A DNA stretch of 64,000 nt from an uncultured Collinsella sp. (lineage in GTDB: Bacteria > Actinomycetota > Coriobacteriia > Coriobacteriales > Coriobacteriaceae): the NCBI GenBank assembly GCA_900540905.1, contig UQHR01000003.1, positions 1 through 64,000 on the forward strand, read 5' to 3'. Shown in pieces: positions 10,266 through 19,582 of the stretch. The translations under genes were made by a program, and so were the position numbers. Positions within the stretch are counted from its first letter, which is position 1. Each line of letters opens with the position of its first letter. The notes beneath the pieces are model-generated. The model did not search any database and was not told the origin of the DNA. It saw only the letters and a program-made list of their open reading frames with translations.

Positions 10266-13263
10266 ATCGCTCGACCAACACGCGATTGAGCCGCCCCTCC
10301 ACCAAGCGCTCGTATAGACGCCGCGTCTCGGGCTCGGGCACGCCATTGACCTGCTCCCTCAGATGGTGCATATGTCCACTGTATAGCTCGACGATATCGC
10401 GCCGCCGCCCCGCCGCACTGTAGACACGCATGGCGCAGCGCACCATATCCTCACGCGCCGTTTCCTGTCGAAGCCCCGACTCCGCCAGCCAAATCGCCGA
10501 CTGCAAATCGTTTTCTTCTAGAGCGGCATTTGCTCCCTTAATCATGCAATCGATGAACTTTGACTGCATAATGCGTCGCATACGCAAAAAGTAGGTGGGA
10601 TTACAGCCATTGGGAACATACAGCGGTCCGGCATAAAGCTGCTCAATCTTAAGGCACAGCTCAACTAAATGGGGCCCGCGCGCACCCGTGCGATTTCCCA
10701 AAACCTCGCGGCTTATCTGGTCAAACAGCCGTACATCGGTCTTGACGTAGTCACTGTTGAGCCCAATGCATTCATTTTGGATGAGCACGCACGATTTGCC
10801 GTCCGGCGTCGGCCCCAAGGCCGAGCGCAGGCGTGATATCGTCGAGTACAAGTTGTTGCGGGCGCTATTGAACTCAGCATGGGGCCACAGTTCCATGGCC
10901 AGTGTCTCGCGGTCGACCAGCGCATCCATGCCCAGCGCAAGCCGTTCGGCGAGCGTTGCCGCTTTCTTGCGGCGCCACATCTTGTCCGTGATGGGAAACC
11001 CGTCGCGCTCGGCGCGAAACGCCCCAAACATGCGAATCTCGATATGTTCGATAGCATCGACGGCTTCAACCTCGCCAGCCTGAAACAGGCGCTCACCCTC
11101 CCCTTCCAGATCGTCACGCAGCGAGTACCGCGATAGCTCGCGCACGGGGAGTTTCTTACGAATTCTGGCCGCCGGCTCGCCCAGACAATGCATGGCAAGG
11201 CGTGCAAAGAGCCGATACGATGGGTCCAAAATCCCTGCACGGTTCATGGACATCCATGCCGCAAGATCGCTATCTCTGCCCGCGCAGGCCAAGTGCAGCG
11301 CCACCATCCAGGCCTCCGCGCCACCAACCTGCGTCTGGCTTATATCGAGCAGTTCCGCCTCCTCGCGCACCGAAACCATCGATGTATTGCGCAGATACGC
11401 CGCACGCTCCAGCAGCAACGCGTTGTCGCGCATGTACGCAATTGGCTCCTCAGCAAGTTTGAGTACCTGGACCGCGCGGAACTTCGCATTGACCGGCCGC
11501 CCTTCTGCCAGCGATTGCCAGCCTTCTAGCAGCAGGCCAAACAGCTGAATCTGGTTGTCGCGCATGCGTACGGCAAAGCGATCGAGCTCGTTGAACGCCG
11601 CATCGTCGGTTACCGGCAAGCCGGAAAGGAGCCGGCGCGCCGCCAGCACCATGCGCACCCAGATAGCCGGCGCCTTAAGCCCACGAACATCGAGCGCGTC
11701 CCGTACCAGCGCCATCTCGTCGTCGCGCTCGTCGATCCCCGCAAACGACCCATCGAAGAGCTCCACCAGCATGCTATCGGCCCGTATAAAAGTCCCCGCG
11801 ATATCGAGCTCGCAGTCATAGGCCTTGCGCGTTTTGAGCTGCTGCAGAGCGCCGCCGTCATCTCCCCGTTCAGCCAACCAGTGCTTGACCCCGATATGTG
11901 CAAAGAGCATGTTGAGCGCCGTGTGTTCCGTCTCGATTTCCGGCACAGCAAGGTTCATGGGAAGCCCAAGCCCATTGTCCCCATAGCAAACTGCCGTAAG
12001 GGCCTGGGCAACCTTCCACGAAAAGGGGTCTATTTCACAGGCTGCCTGATCGCCCGCATGCTCAATGAGCGATGCCATACAGCGGGCGAGCTTTGTGTTG
12101 GACACGCTGACCGCCGCCAAGTAAACGCCGAGCGCCTCGGCAGGCGTTGGCTCTGGGGCGGGATCGTCGGCATCAATCGTACCCAACGCCGCCCGGCAGA
12201 CATCGGCACCGTGCCCCGTCAGAGCAAGATCGACTCCATACTGCCCGGCGAGCTCAAGGACCACGCTACGGTCCAGAAAGGCGTCGGCTAGGTCCATCGC
12301 CGCATCACATCGACCTGCCTTGAGCAAAATTCGAGCTGCCCGTGGAACAAGCTCGGGACGGATCTCGGCCACCAACTTTCGCAGACGCAGGCGTCCGTTG
12401 TCCTCGGCGCCCAGGCACGTAAAGCTCCGGTCGGCGGGATCCAAGCCAAAGATCGGGTAATCGCGCACAAGGTAGGACTGGTCGATCATCGACAGCCTCA
12501 CCCCGCAAGCCTCGAGTTCTGCAATATTGCCCTCGCCCATCAAGATCATGAGGCAGGCAACGCAGAACAGCGCATTATTATCGAGTGAAGCAAGATCGAC
12601 AAGTGCCGCACCATACACGTTGACAATCTCGTTTTCGAGCAGACCGGCAACATCGCCCTGGCCATACAGACCCGCCTGCAAAGCCGAAACAAGCTCGGGC
12701 ACACCCTGCGTGAGCTGGTAAAAGTCGAGCGATGTGCTAATCGAAAACGCCGATGCCCAAGCCGAATACTCATAGGCATGCACCTTGAGCATTTGCGCAT
12801 TGATCTTAACTGAGTCACCCAGTCCATGAATCAACTGACGATTTGAAGGACGGCAGGAGATAAAGACCCCTACCCCCATAGCGCGCAGGCCGCGAATCCT
12901 GTCAATGAGGTCTTCGGTATCGCACTGATCGAGATTTGGCACATTATCAATCGCGACAAGGGAATGCGGCTTGTCTTTGAGCTCTTCGGTTACCACCTCG
13001 AGCTGCATAAACACCTCGCGCCCAATAGCGCGGTCGGCCTCGATAATCCGCACGGGACCTCGCGTCGGATCGCTTTTTACCTCTTGGGTGTACTGCAGCA
13101 GCACCGAGGTTTTCCCAAAGCCATCAGGCGCGTAGAGAACCACGATGCCGGCCTTTCGGCCCTTGGCGATAAGCTCATTCAGCAGACGCTCGCGTCGCAC
13201 CATATAGCCTCCGCCCAGCGGCATCAGTTCGAGGTCGTCTATACTATCCAAATCGTTTACCAT
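10264..13263 (-). CDS. Large NTPase-BTAD transcriptional regulator
   Basis: A 999-residue regulator of the SARP/MalT-like type. A P-loop NTPase module sits at the N-terminus (Walker A APDGFGKTS, residues 45-53; sensor-like IDNVP and SCRPSNRQ downstream). A long helical, repeat-type middle follows. Near residues 740-830 is an OmpR-like winged helix (IRMFGAFRAERDGFPITDKMWRRKKAATLAE...), then a bacterial transcriptional activator (BTAD) domain. The ATG at 13263 is supported by AGAGGAG at six bases; an in-frame ATG at 13314 lacks one. No obvious target cluster adjoins it: neighbours are yhbY and nagB. The ligand is unknown; NTP-dependent activation is inferred from the family. Confidence 0.8.
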   Translation of the reverse strand: MVNDLDSIDDLELMPLGGGYMVRRERLLNELIAKGRKAGIVVLYAPDGFGKTSVLLQYTQEVKSDPTRGPVRIIEADRAIGREVFMQLEVVTEELKDKPHSLVAIDNVPNLDQCDTEDLIDRIRGLRAMGVGVFISCRPSNRQLIHGLGDSVKINAQMLKVHAYEYSAWASAFSISTSLDFYQLTQGVPELVSALQAGLYGQGDVAGLLENEIVNVYGAALVDLASLDNNALFCVACLMILMGEGNIAELEACGVRLSMIDQSYLVRDYPIFGLDPADRSFTCLGAEDNGRLRLRKLVAEIRPELVPRAARILLKAGRCDAAMDLADAFLDRSVVLELAGQYGVDLALTGHGADVCRAALGTIDADDPAPEPTPAEALGVYLAAVSVSNTKLARCMASLIEHAGDQAACEIDPFSWKVAQALTAVCYGDNGLGLPMNLAVPEIETEHTALNMLFAHIGVKHWLAERGDDGGALQQLKTRKAYDCELDIAGTFIRADSMLVELFDGSFAGIDERDDEMALVRDALDVRGLKAPAIWVRMVLAARRLLSGLPVTDDAAFNELDRFAVRMRDNQIQLFGLLLEGWQSLAEGRPVNAKFRAVQVLKLAEEPIAYMRDNALLLERAAYLRNTSMVSVREEAELLDISQTQVGGAEAWMVALHLACAGRDSDLAAWMSMNRAGILDPSYRLFARLAMHCLGEPAARIRKKLPVRELSRYSLRDDLEGEGERLFQAGEVEAVDAIEHIEIRMFGAFRAERDGFPITDKMWRRKKAATLAERLALGMDALVDRETLAMELWPHAEFNSARNNLYSTISRLRSALGPTPDGKSCVLIQNECIGLNSDYVKTDVRLFDQISREVLGNRTGARGPHLVELCLKIEQLYAGPLYVPNGCNPTYFLRMRRIMQSKFIDCMIKGANAALEENDLQSAIWLAESGLRQETAREDMVRCAMRVYSAAGRRRDIVELYSGHMHHLREQVNGVPEPETRRLYERLVEGRLNRVLVER

Positions 13264-13650
13264 GCCTGCTCCTCTACTCGACCGTATGGACACCGTAACC
13301 GCAAGACCATACAAGCCGCACCATGAATAGAGCGGTTTTGTGTTTTAGGTTGTCTTTCGGTACGCAAGCGGCAAGTTTTTGTACAGCGAGGGCCGATTGT
13401 TATTAATCCCCCGACTAATCGGTCTTTGAGCAGGTAAATGTGCTTGTCGGCTTGTCCCATCCCAGTGGCAGTGTAACTCATATGAACATGGTTCACCCCT
13501 GTCATTCAACTCGCCTAGCACCCGCTACCGTCTGCGACCTTTTAGTGGCATTTTTGCATAGAATCTGGTATGGAATGAATCAAGCTGTTGGGCATTCGCC
13601 ATCCGTCAAGCTTGCGGCAAGATTTTGGTCAAGCATACGACAAGGACAGC
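13264..13650. other. Intergenic region without a recognisable gene
   Basis: About 390 relatively AT-rich bases between the start of the large regulator and the nagB terminator. It should hold the regulator's promoter. A loose inverted repeat (GCCGATT near 13391 with AATCGGT near 13416) is present. No credible coding frame, RNA gene or mobile-element end was found. Confidence 0.5.
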
Positions 13651-13678
13651 AAAAAGGCCCCCGCAAAGCGGAGGCCTT
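13651..13678 (-). terminator. Rho-independent terminator of nagB
   Basis: On the minus strand a stem AAGGCCTCCGC / CGGGGGCCTT with a four-base loop is followed by five T. It lies 33 bases after the nagB stop. Confidence 0.85.
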
Positions 13679-13710
13679 CGGCAAAGCTATGTCGAGGTGC
13701 AGGATTCGCG

Positions 13711-14439
13711 CTACTCGCAGAGCGAAAGGGCGGCCTCGTCGGCGACGACGACGCAGTTGGTGTGCAGCTGCAGGATCGAAGCCGGGCACTCGGGCGTAAC
13801 CGGGCCATAGCACATGTCGCGCACGGCCTGAGCCTTGGCCTCGCCGTTGGCGACGACCAGAATCATGCGGGCATACATGATGGTCTGGGTGCCCATGGTG
13901 TAGGCCTGACGGGGCACGTCGTCAATGCTGTCGAACAGGCGGCTGTTGGCCTGGATGGTGCTCTCGGTGAGGTCGACGCAGTGCGTACCCTTGGAGAAGT
14001 GGTCGTCGGGCTCGTTGAAGCCGATGTGACCGTTGTTGCCAATGCCGAGCAGCTGCAGATCCGGATAACCGGCGGCAGAAACAATCTTGTCGTACTCGGA
14101 GCAGGCAGCGGCGGCGTCAGGGTTGGAACCATCGGGCACATGCGTGTTGTTCAGATCGATGTTGATGTGATCGAAGAAGTTCTCACGCATAAAGTAGTGA
14201 TAGCTCTGGGGATCGTCGTGCGAAAGGCCACGATACTCGTCCAGGTTATAGGTGCTGACCTCAGAAAAGTCGACGTCGCCCTTCTCATACCAAGCGGCGA
14301 GCTGCTTGTAGGCGCCAATCGGGGTGGAGCCGGTGGCAAGACCCAACACGCAATCGGGCTTGAGGATGACCTGGGCCGAGATGATATTGGCAGCCTTACG
14401 GCTCATATCCTCGTAGTCTTTAGCTTTAATGATCTTCAT
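13711..14439 (-). CDS. nagB: Glucosamine-6-phosphate deaminase
   Basis: Converts glucosamine 6-phosphate to fructose 6-phosphate and ammonium, the entry of amino sugars into glycolysis. The 242-residue length equals that of the short Gram-positive NagB. Motifs: GLATGSTP near residue 33 (phosphate loop), YNLDEYRGL (catalytic Asp) and GIGNNGHIGFNEP (active-site loop). The start at 14439 has GAAAGGA at seven bases; upstream in-frame codons have no ribosome site. It lies near a PTS EIIA gene and glmM on the same strand, an amino-sugar grouping, although each unit is separated by a hairpin. Confidence 0.95.
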   Translation of the reverse strand: MKIIKAKDYEDMSRKAANIISAQVILKPDCVLGLATGSTPIGAYKQLAAWYEKGDVDFSEVSTYNLDEYRGLSHDDPQSYHYFMRENFFDHINIDLNNTHVPDGSNPDAAAACSEYDKIVSAAGYPDLQLLGIGNNGHIGFNEPDDHFSKGTHCVDLTESTIQANSRLFDSIDDVPRQAYTMGTQTIMYARMILVVANGEAKAQAVRDMCYGPVTPECPASILQLHTNCVVVADEAALSLCE

Positions 14440-14637
14440 TACGCGTCCTTTCTCGTACAAGAGAGGCAAGGCTCCCCTTACAAGCGCTTGCCCGCGGCCC
14501 GCGTCGGCCGCAACCAACGTGTGCGGCCACCAGGGCGAGGTCGCGTAATGTATGTGTCTCGTGTCTAGCCGCGTCGAGGCCCCTGCCCGTCCACGGTGAC
14601 CCAAAGCCGTTTAGCTTCGGACAAATCCCATCTTGCC

Positions 14638-14671
14638 ACGGAGGGCGCCCTCTTTCAAGGGCGCCCTCCGT
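14638..14671 (-). terminator. Strong 14-bp hairpin after the PTS EIIA gene
   Basis: Perfect stem ACGGAGGGCGCCCT (14638-14651) with its complement at 14658-14671 and a six-base loop, about 40 bases after the EIIA stop codon. There is no T run on either strand. Confidence 0.6.
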
Positions 14672-14711
14672 AAACGTGTTTGAATTGTAGGCTAAAGGCC
14701 ACGTGCACTTA

Positions 14712-15209
14712 CTAACGCTCGCGAGCAACGATGAGCTGGTCCATCTCCTCGACATGCTCGCCAACGGAGCCCTTGATGCTCGAAAACTCGACAGAATTGC
14801 ACACCAAGATGGGAACCGTCACATCGTAGCCCTCGGCCGCGATGGCCTCGCGATCGAACTCGATGAGCACGTCGCCCTTATGGACGACATCGCCCACCTG
14901 TGCGTGCACGGTAAAATGCTTGCCCTCGAGCTGAACAGTGTCCAGGCCAACGTGGATGAGCACGTCCAGGCCATCGACTGTGTTGAGCGCAACGGCATGT
15001 CCCGTGGGAAAAATAGCCTCGACCTTGGCATCGGCCGGCGCGATCACGCGCGTACCCGTTGGCTGAATCGCCACGCCTTGGCCCAAAAGACCGGTGGCAA
15101 ACGTTTGGTCATTGACCTCGGACAGTGAAATAACGTCGCCCGAGATGGGAGCATCCAGCGTAAGGACTCGACCACGCATACCAAAAGACCTTAGGACTTT
15201 AGTGAACAT
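14712..15209 (-). CDS. PTS EIIA component, glucose family
   Basis: A 165-residue phosphocarrier of the glucose-type EIIA family (Crr-like). It takes phosphate from HPr and passes it to an EIIB domain, and in many bacteria it also has regulatory roles. The phosphorylated histidine is H86 in LDVLIHVGLDTV, and the second active-site histidine is H71 in FPTGHAVAL. It begins with the typical APISGDVISLSEVND. The start at 15209 follows a GA-rich site (GAGGGGGAGC). It is a stand-alone domain with no EIIB/EIIC beside it, so its permease must be encoded elsewhere. Neighbouring nagB and glmM suggest amino-sugar use, which is inference. Confidence 0.9.
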   Translation of the reverse strand: MFTKVLRSFGMRGRVLTLDAPISGDVISLSEVNDQTFATGLLGQGVAIQPTGTRVIAPADAKVEAIFPTGHAVALNTVDGLDVLIHVGLDTVQLEGKHFTVHAQVGDVVHKGDVLIEFDREAIAAEGYDVTVPILVCNSVEFSSIKGSVGEHVEEMDQLIVARER

Positions 15210-15280
15210 GCTCCCCCTCGGACATACCAATCAACCAAATGAACTTTACCAGTTTACCACTTGGCAACCGTTTTTGACCA

Positions 15281-16618
15281 TTAGGGAAGTTCGCGCTTGA
15301 CAACCTCGACGATGTCGTCGACAACGCGCTGAGTGAGCTCGTGCGTCTCGGCCTCGGCCATAACGCGGACCAGCGGCTCGGTGCCACTCGGGCGCACCAG
15401 AATGCGTCCGCGGCCGTCAAGCTCCTTCTTGGCAGCAGCGACGGCATCCCAGATGGGCTGGCAGTCATCCAGACCGGCCTTGTTGTCGGAATGCACGTTG
15501 ACGAGCACCTGCGGGTACTTCTTCATAATGCCGGCAAGGTCGGTGAGGGTGCGGCCAGTGCGCTTGAGCACGGCCAGCAGCTGCAGGGCCGTCACCAGGC
15601 CGTCGCCGGTGGTGTTGTGCTCCAGGAAGATGATGTGGCCGGACTGCTCGCCGCCGATGACGGCACCGTCCGCGAGCATGCGCTCCAAAACGTAGCGGTC
15701 GCCCACGGCGGTCTGGACCATCTCGAAGCCCTGCTCCTTCATAGCGATGGAGAAGCCCAGATTGCACATGACGGTCGAGACAATCTCGGAGTTGGCGAGC
15801 TTGCCACGAGCGGCGAGGTCGGAGCCGCAGATGGCCAGGATGTAGTCACCGTCGATCTCGTTGCCCTCGCTGTCGACGAAGAGCACGCGGTCGGCATCGC
15901 CATCGTGGGCCAGGCCAATGTCGGCGTGGGTACGCAGGACAAGCTCGCGCAGGGGCTCAAGATGGGTGGAGCCGCACTCGACGTTGATGTCGGTGCCGCA
16001 ATAGTCGGTGTTGATGGCATGGACCGTGGCGCCCAGGCGCTGCAGCGCGGCGGGCGTGGTCTGGCAAGAGGCGCCGTGACCGCAGTCGACGGCAACAACC
16101 AGGCCGTCGAGCCTCAGGCCGTCGAGCGTATCGATGGCATGGTCGACGTATGCCTTGCGAGCGTCCTTCATCTTGATGATGTGGCCCACACCGGCGCCAG
16201 TCGGCAGCGTGTCGGCAGCCATGGCCTCCTCGGACATGACCCAGGCGCTGATCTCTTCCTCGACGGCGTCGGGAAGCTTCATGCCCTTGCGGCTAAAGAA
16301 CTTGATGCCGTTGAACTCCGGCGGATTATGCGAAGCGGAGATGACGATGCCGCCGTCGAGCTCGTTCTGAACGGTGAGCAGTGCCACGGCCGGCGTAGGG
16401 ATAACGCCACAGCAGTGCGGACGGCCGCCCTCGGCCATGATACCGGCGGTCAGAGCGCTCTCGAGCATGGTGCCCGAAAGACGCGTGTCGCGACCGATGC
16501 AGATATCCGGACCAAGGAACTTGGTCGCCGCGCGGCCCAGGCGAAACGCGAGATCGCACGAGAGGTCGGCATTGGCGACGCCACGGACGCCGTCGGTACC
16601 GAAAATGTTCTGGGGCAT
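15281..16618 (-). CDS. glmM: Phosphoglucosamine mutase
   Basis: Interconverts glucosamine 6-phosphate and 1-phosphate for UDP-GlcNAc and peptidoglycan synthesis. The 445-residue length is normal. It starts NIFGTDGVRG, carries the catalytic phosphoserine loop ISASHNPPEFNGIKFF (Ser96), the metal loop DGDADR, the sugar loop GGEQSGH and the C-terminal phosphate loop RPSGTEPLVRV. AAGGAG precedes the ATG at about eight bases. It is on the same strand as rplM-rpsI upstream and the EIIA gene downstream; a strong terminator separates it from rpsI. Confidence 0.97.
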   Translation of the reverse strand: MPQNIFGTDGVRGVANADLSCDLAFRLGRAATKFLGPDICIGRDTRLSGTMLESALTAGIMAEGGRPHCCGVIPTPAVALLTVQNELDGGIVISASHNPPEFNGIKFFSRKGMKLPDAVEEEISAWVMSEEAMAADTLPTGAGVGHIIKMKDARKAYVDHAIDTLDGLRLDGLVVAVDCGHGASCQTTPAALQRLGATVHAINTDYCGTDINVECGSTHLEPLRELVLRTHADIGLAHDGDADRVLFVDSEGNEIDGDYILAICGSDLAARGKLANSEIVSTVMCNLGFSIAMKEQGFEMVQTAVGDRYVLERMLADGAVIGGEQSGHIIFLEHNTTGDGLVTALQLLAVLKRTGRTLTDLAGIMKKYPQVLVNVHSDNKAGLDDCQPIWDAVAAAKKELDGRGRILVRPSGTEPLVRVMAEAETHELTQRVVDDIVEVVKRELP

Positions 16619-16667
16619 AGGATTGCTCCTTCCCTAGCGGGCGATATGCAACCGCCCACCCTAGTCG

Positions 16668-16709
16668 AAAAAGAAAAGCGGGACCCGCCGAGGAATCGGC
16701 AGGCCCCGC
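16668..16709 (-). terminator. Rho-independent terminator of rplM-rpsI
   Basis: On the minus strand a 14-bp stem with two mismatches (arms 16678-16691 and 16696-16709) is followed by TTTTCTTTTT. It lies about 32 bases after the rpsI stop. Confidence 0.85.
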
Positions 16710-16741
16710 TTGTACATTGTATCTCGTAAGGAGATAAAACC

Positions 16742-17137
<396 letters not shown>

Positions 17138-17139
17138 CT

Positions 17140-17583
17140 TTAAGCCTCCAGCTCAATCTTCGTGGGGTTCTGGCCAGCATGCGGATGCTCGGCACCAGCG
17201 TAGACCTTAAGCTTGGTCATCTGGGCACGGCCGAGGGTGGTCTTGGGCAGCATACCGCGAACGGCGCGCTCGATGACCTTCTCCGGGTGCTTCTCCATAG
17301 CCTGGCGGAAGCTCTCAGCCTTGAGGCCGCCGTTGTAGCCGCTGTGGCGATAATAGGTCTTCGTGTCGGCCTTGTTACCGGTAAGCTGGACCTTATCGGC
17401 GTTGATGACGACAACGAAGTCGCCGCAGTCGCTGTTGGGCGTGAACTGGGGCTTGTTCTTACCGCGCAGGATCATTGCGATCTGGGTGGCAAGACGGCCC
17501 AGGACAGCACCATCGGCGTCGACGAGAACCCAGTTGCGCTGGACCTCGCCCTGCTTGGCGTAGTGAGTCGATTTCGAAATCAC
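17140..17583 (-). CDS. rplM: Ribosomal protein L13 (uL13)
   Basis: A 147-residue large-subunit protein with the typical WVLVDADGAVLGRLA start and VIERAVRGMLPK motif. The start is GTG at 17583 with GGAGGAG six bases upstream. It is the first gene of the rplM-rpsI operon. A known L13 leader could not be identified in the roughly 150 bases upstream. Confidence 0.98.
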   Translation of the reverse strand: MISKSTHYAKQGEVQRNWVLVDADGAVLGRLATQIAMILRGKNKPQFTPNSDCGDFVVVINADKVQLTGNKADTKTYYRHSGYNGGLKAESFRQAMEKHPEKVIERAVRGMLPKTTLGRAQMTKLKVYAGAEHPHAGQNPTKIELEA

Positions 17584-17740
17584 TTAGACTCCTCCATGTA
17601 CAGTACGTGTTGTTACAGAGATTCACGGGGCTCTGCAAGTAACCCGTCCATATTACCCCGCTCGCCGCCCGAGTCAACAGGTATTTTGGCTCCGACCAGA
17701 GTTTCTGCACATGTCGTCCACGGGCCGTAGTGTTGCGGCG

Positions 17741-18619
17741 CTAGCGCTCAACAAACTCCTGGATTTCCGCGAGCAGGCGCTTTGCCTCCTGACGGCCCTG
17801 GATATACAGGTCGAGGAGCTTTGCCGAATCGTGCTCGACATGGCCGACCTCGACCGGCTTTTGCGGAGCGACGACCAACGCACGGCCCTCGCGCTCATAC
17901 TTCCACAGGTGCATGCGCTGGATGTTGTAACGGTCGTGGCGTGTCTCGATAGCCTCGAGCAGATAGGGGTAGTCGGCATAACGCGCACGCGCGGCCGGCA
18001 AAAACTCGTAGGGCTTTTTCTCATACGAACGGTCCTGCGTGACGATGACGACCGCACGGTCGAAGCCCGCCTCCTCCAGCACGTGCTCGATGGGGACCGA
18101 ATCGGCCACGCCGCCGTCGACGTATTTGTGCCCGTCAATCTCGACCGGCGGCGTCACCAGCGGCAGCGACGTCGAGGCGCGCACGGCATCGAGGTCAAGC
18201 ACGGCGCTTTTGACCGGGAGATACGTGGCGGTTCCAAAGAGCATGTCCGTCGCGACGGCGAACATCTCGATGGGGTTCGCGTCGAACGTCTCGCTGTCAA
18301 AGGGATCCAGGCGGTCCTGGACATCGTTGAAGATGAAGTCGTAACCCACAATGGAGCCCGTGGACGCAAACGATGCGGCGCCCATGAAGCGGCTATCGTT
18401 GCAGAAAGCCAGGTTGATGCGGTTGGCACGGCCGATCTGGTGCGACTTGTAGTTCACGCCGTTGAGGGCGCCGGCCGATACGCCATATACCGCCGGAATC
18501 TCGACGCCGGCCTCCATGAGAACGTCGAGCACGCCCGCAGTAAACTGCCCGCGAAAACTACCGCCCTCCAGGACGAGCGCGACCTTGCCGGCGTTCTTTG
18601 CCTTATCTTCTGCAGTCAT
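17741..18619 (-). CDS. Patatin-like phospholipase
   Basis: A 292-residue serine lipid hydrolase of the patatin family. The oxyanion loop is GGSFRG (residues 19-24), the nucleophile elbow is GVSAG (Ser48), and the catalytic aspartate lies in VDGGVADS (Asp168). There is no signal peptide or membrane segment, so it is expected in the cytoplasm or at the inner membrane face. The ATG at 18619 has AGGAGG five bases before it. It resembles the YjjU-like bacterial subgroup, whose substrates are unknown. It is monocistronic, between rplM and ssrA. Confidence 0.88.
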   Translation of the reverse strand: MTAEDKAKNAGKVALVLEGGSFRGQFTAGVLDVLMEAGVEIPAVYGVSAGALNGVNYKSHQIGRANRINLAFCNDSRFMGAASFASTGSIVGYDFIFNDVQDRLDPFDSETFDANPIEMFAVATDMLFGTATYLPVKSAVLDLDAVRASTSLPLVTPPVEIDGHKYVDGGVADSVPIEHVLEEAGFDRAVVIVTQDRSYEKKPYEFLPAARARYADYPYLLEAIETRHDRYNIQRMHLWKYEREGRALVVAPQKPVEVGHVEHDSAKLLDLYIQGRQEAKRLLAEIQEFVER

Positions 18620-18690
18620 GTTGACCTCCTGCGATTGCGTTTTGGCTTTCTTCTACCCAGTTTTGGGATGGCGAGCGCGCAGGTTTTGGA

Positions 18691-18716
18691 GCAGAGTTCG
18701 ATTCTCCGCGGTACGG
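18691..18716 (+). repeat. Copy 1 of a tmRNA T-arm-like sequence
   Basis: Contains GAGTTCGATTCTCCGCG, 17 bases identical to the T-arm region of ssrA, but on the opposite strand. An almost identical 26-base copy lies at 18903-18928. It may be a remnant of integration at the tmRNA 3' end. Confidence 0.6.
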
Positions 18717-18902
18717 GGGGATCCGCTGATGCTGGGCGAGGCCAGCTGAGATTCGATAAACATCGCATCCGTTTTGAGTCGGAAGTTTGCGCGGAGAATC
18801 CGCGTATTTGCTTCGCAAATCCGCACCGGCTTCGGTCGGCTGCCGCCGCCCTCGCCCGCGGGCTAAAAACGCTTACGCGTTTTCTTTACGCCCGCGCCCT
18901 GC
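18717..18902. other. GC-rich stretch between the two tmRNA-like copies
   Basis: About 185 bases with several short inverted segments, including CGCGGAGAATCCGCG and TTTGCTTCGCAAA, and no credible coding frame. It looks like degenerate repeat or insertion debris. Confidence 0.4.
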
Positions 18903-18928
18903 GCAGAGTTCGATTCTCCGCGGTGCGG
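18903..18928 (+). repeat. Copy 2 of a tmRNA T-arm-like sequence
   Basis: The same 26-base sequence as at 18691-18716 with one change (GTGCGG for GTACGG). It sits in inverted orientation just beyond the ssrA terminator. Confidence 0.6.
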
Positions 18929-18937
18929 ACTAGAAAT

Positions 18938-18970
18938 AAAAAGGCAGGTAGATACGAATATCTACCTGCC
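18938..18970 (-). terminator. Rho-independent terminator of ssrA
   Basis: Perfect 12-bp stem GGCAGGTAGATA (18943-18954) with TATCTACCTGCC (18959-18970), followed on the minus strand by five T. It begins 10 bases after the tmRNA 3' end. Confidence 0.9.
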
Positions 18971-18979
18971 TGTTGCTTA

Positions 18980-19343
18980 TGGTGGAGGCGCGGAGAATCG
19001 AACTCCGGTCCACGAAAGCCCCCTGATTGGCATCTCCAAGCTCAGTCGCTGGTTTAGTCTCGGACGCTTTGCGCGCAGCGACACGCTCGCGGCATCCCAA
19101 CCGGTTCGGTCTTAGCCCGCGCCATACCGATTACGTGCGCGGGAGCATTCCCCTAAAATGACGTCGCGCCGGTGTCGGGGAAATCACCGGGTTGACGCGC
19201 CACTATAAACTAAGCAGCGAGAGCCATAGGCTCAAAAGAAGAGTTGTTGTCAATTCAATTTGACGGTACCCCTGTTTAACGAGGCGAGGAGACCTCGGCT
19301 TGCTTCCTCTCTCAGGGCTATCGTGTCGAAACCAGTCGCCCCC
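18980..19343 (-). ncRNA. ssrA: Transfer-messenger RNA (tmRNA)
   Basis: Rescues stalled ribosomes and tags the unfinished protein for proteolysis. The 5' end GGGGGCG (from 19343) pairs with the 3' CGCCTCC before an encoded CCA at 18980-18982, forming a 7-bp acceptor stem with one G-U pair. The T-arm GGAGTTCGATTCTCC is present. The tag frame at 19210-19254 reads IDNNSSFEPMALAA and stop; whether the resume codon is the Ile or the Asp is uncertain because TGA precedes in frame. Total length is 364 bases, normal for a one-piece tmRNA. Two hairpins lie in the upstream region (19369-19388 and 19414-19429). Confidence 0.95.
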
Positions 19344-19582
19344 GAATGTTGGGAAAGTCTGGATGGTATCGGGTCTGCAAACACCCGATAACCGTCGACT
19401 TTTCAAGGAACACGCGGGGTGAACCCCGCTCGTGGATAGCTATCTTACCACGTTCTAAAGGTAGACAGCTGTTCTATGCACGAGCTGTGAAGACCCCAAT
19501 GTGCGCTGCGCTTCACACTTTTGCTACCGATCGCATCACGTATATTTTCGCCAGGCAAAATTGACCCGTCGAAAGGACCGTT

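Noticed and set aside
17711..19057. A 448-codon plus-strand frame across the patatin gene and ssrA
   Set aside because: It overlaps the patatin gene in antisense and ends in the tmRNA, giving the RGESNSGPRKP peptide typical of mistranslated tmRNA or tRNA regions.
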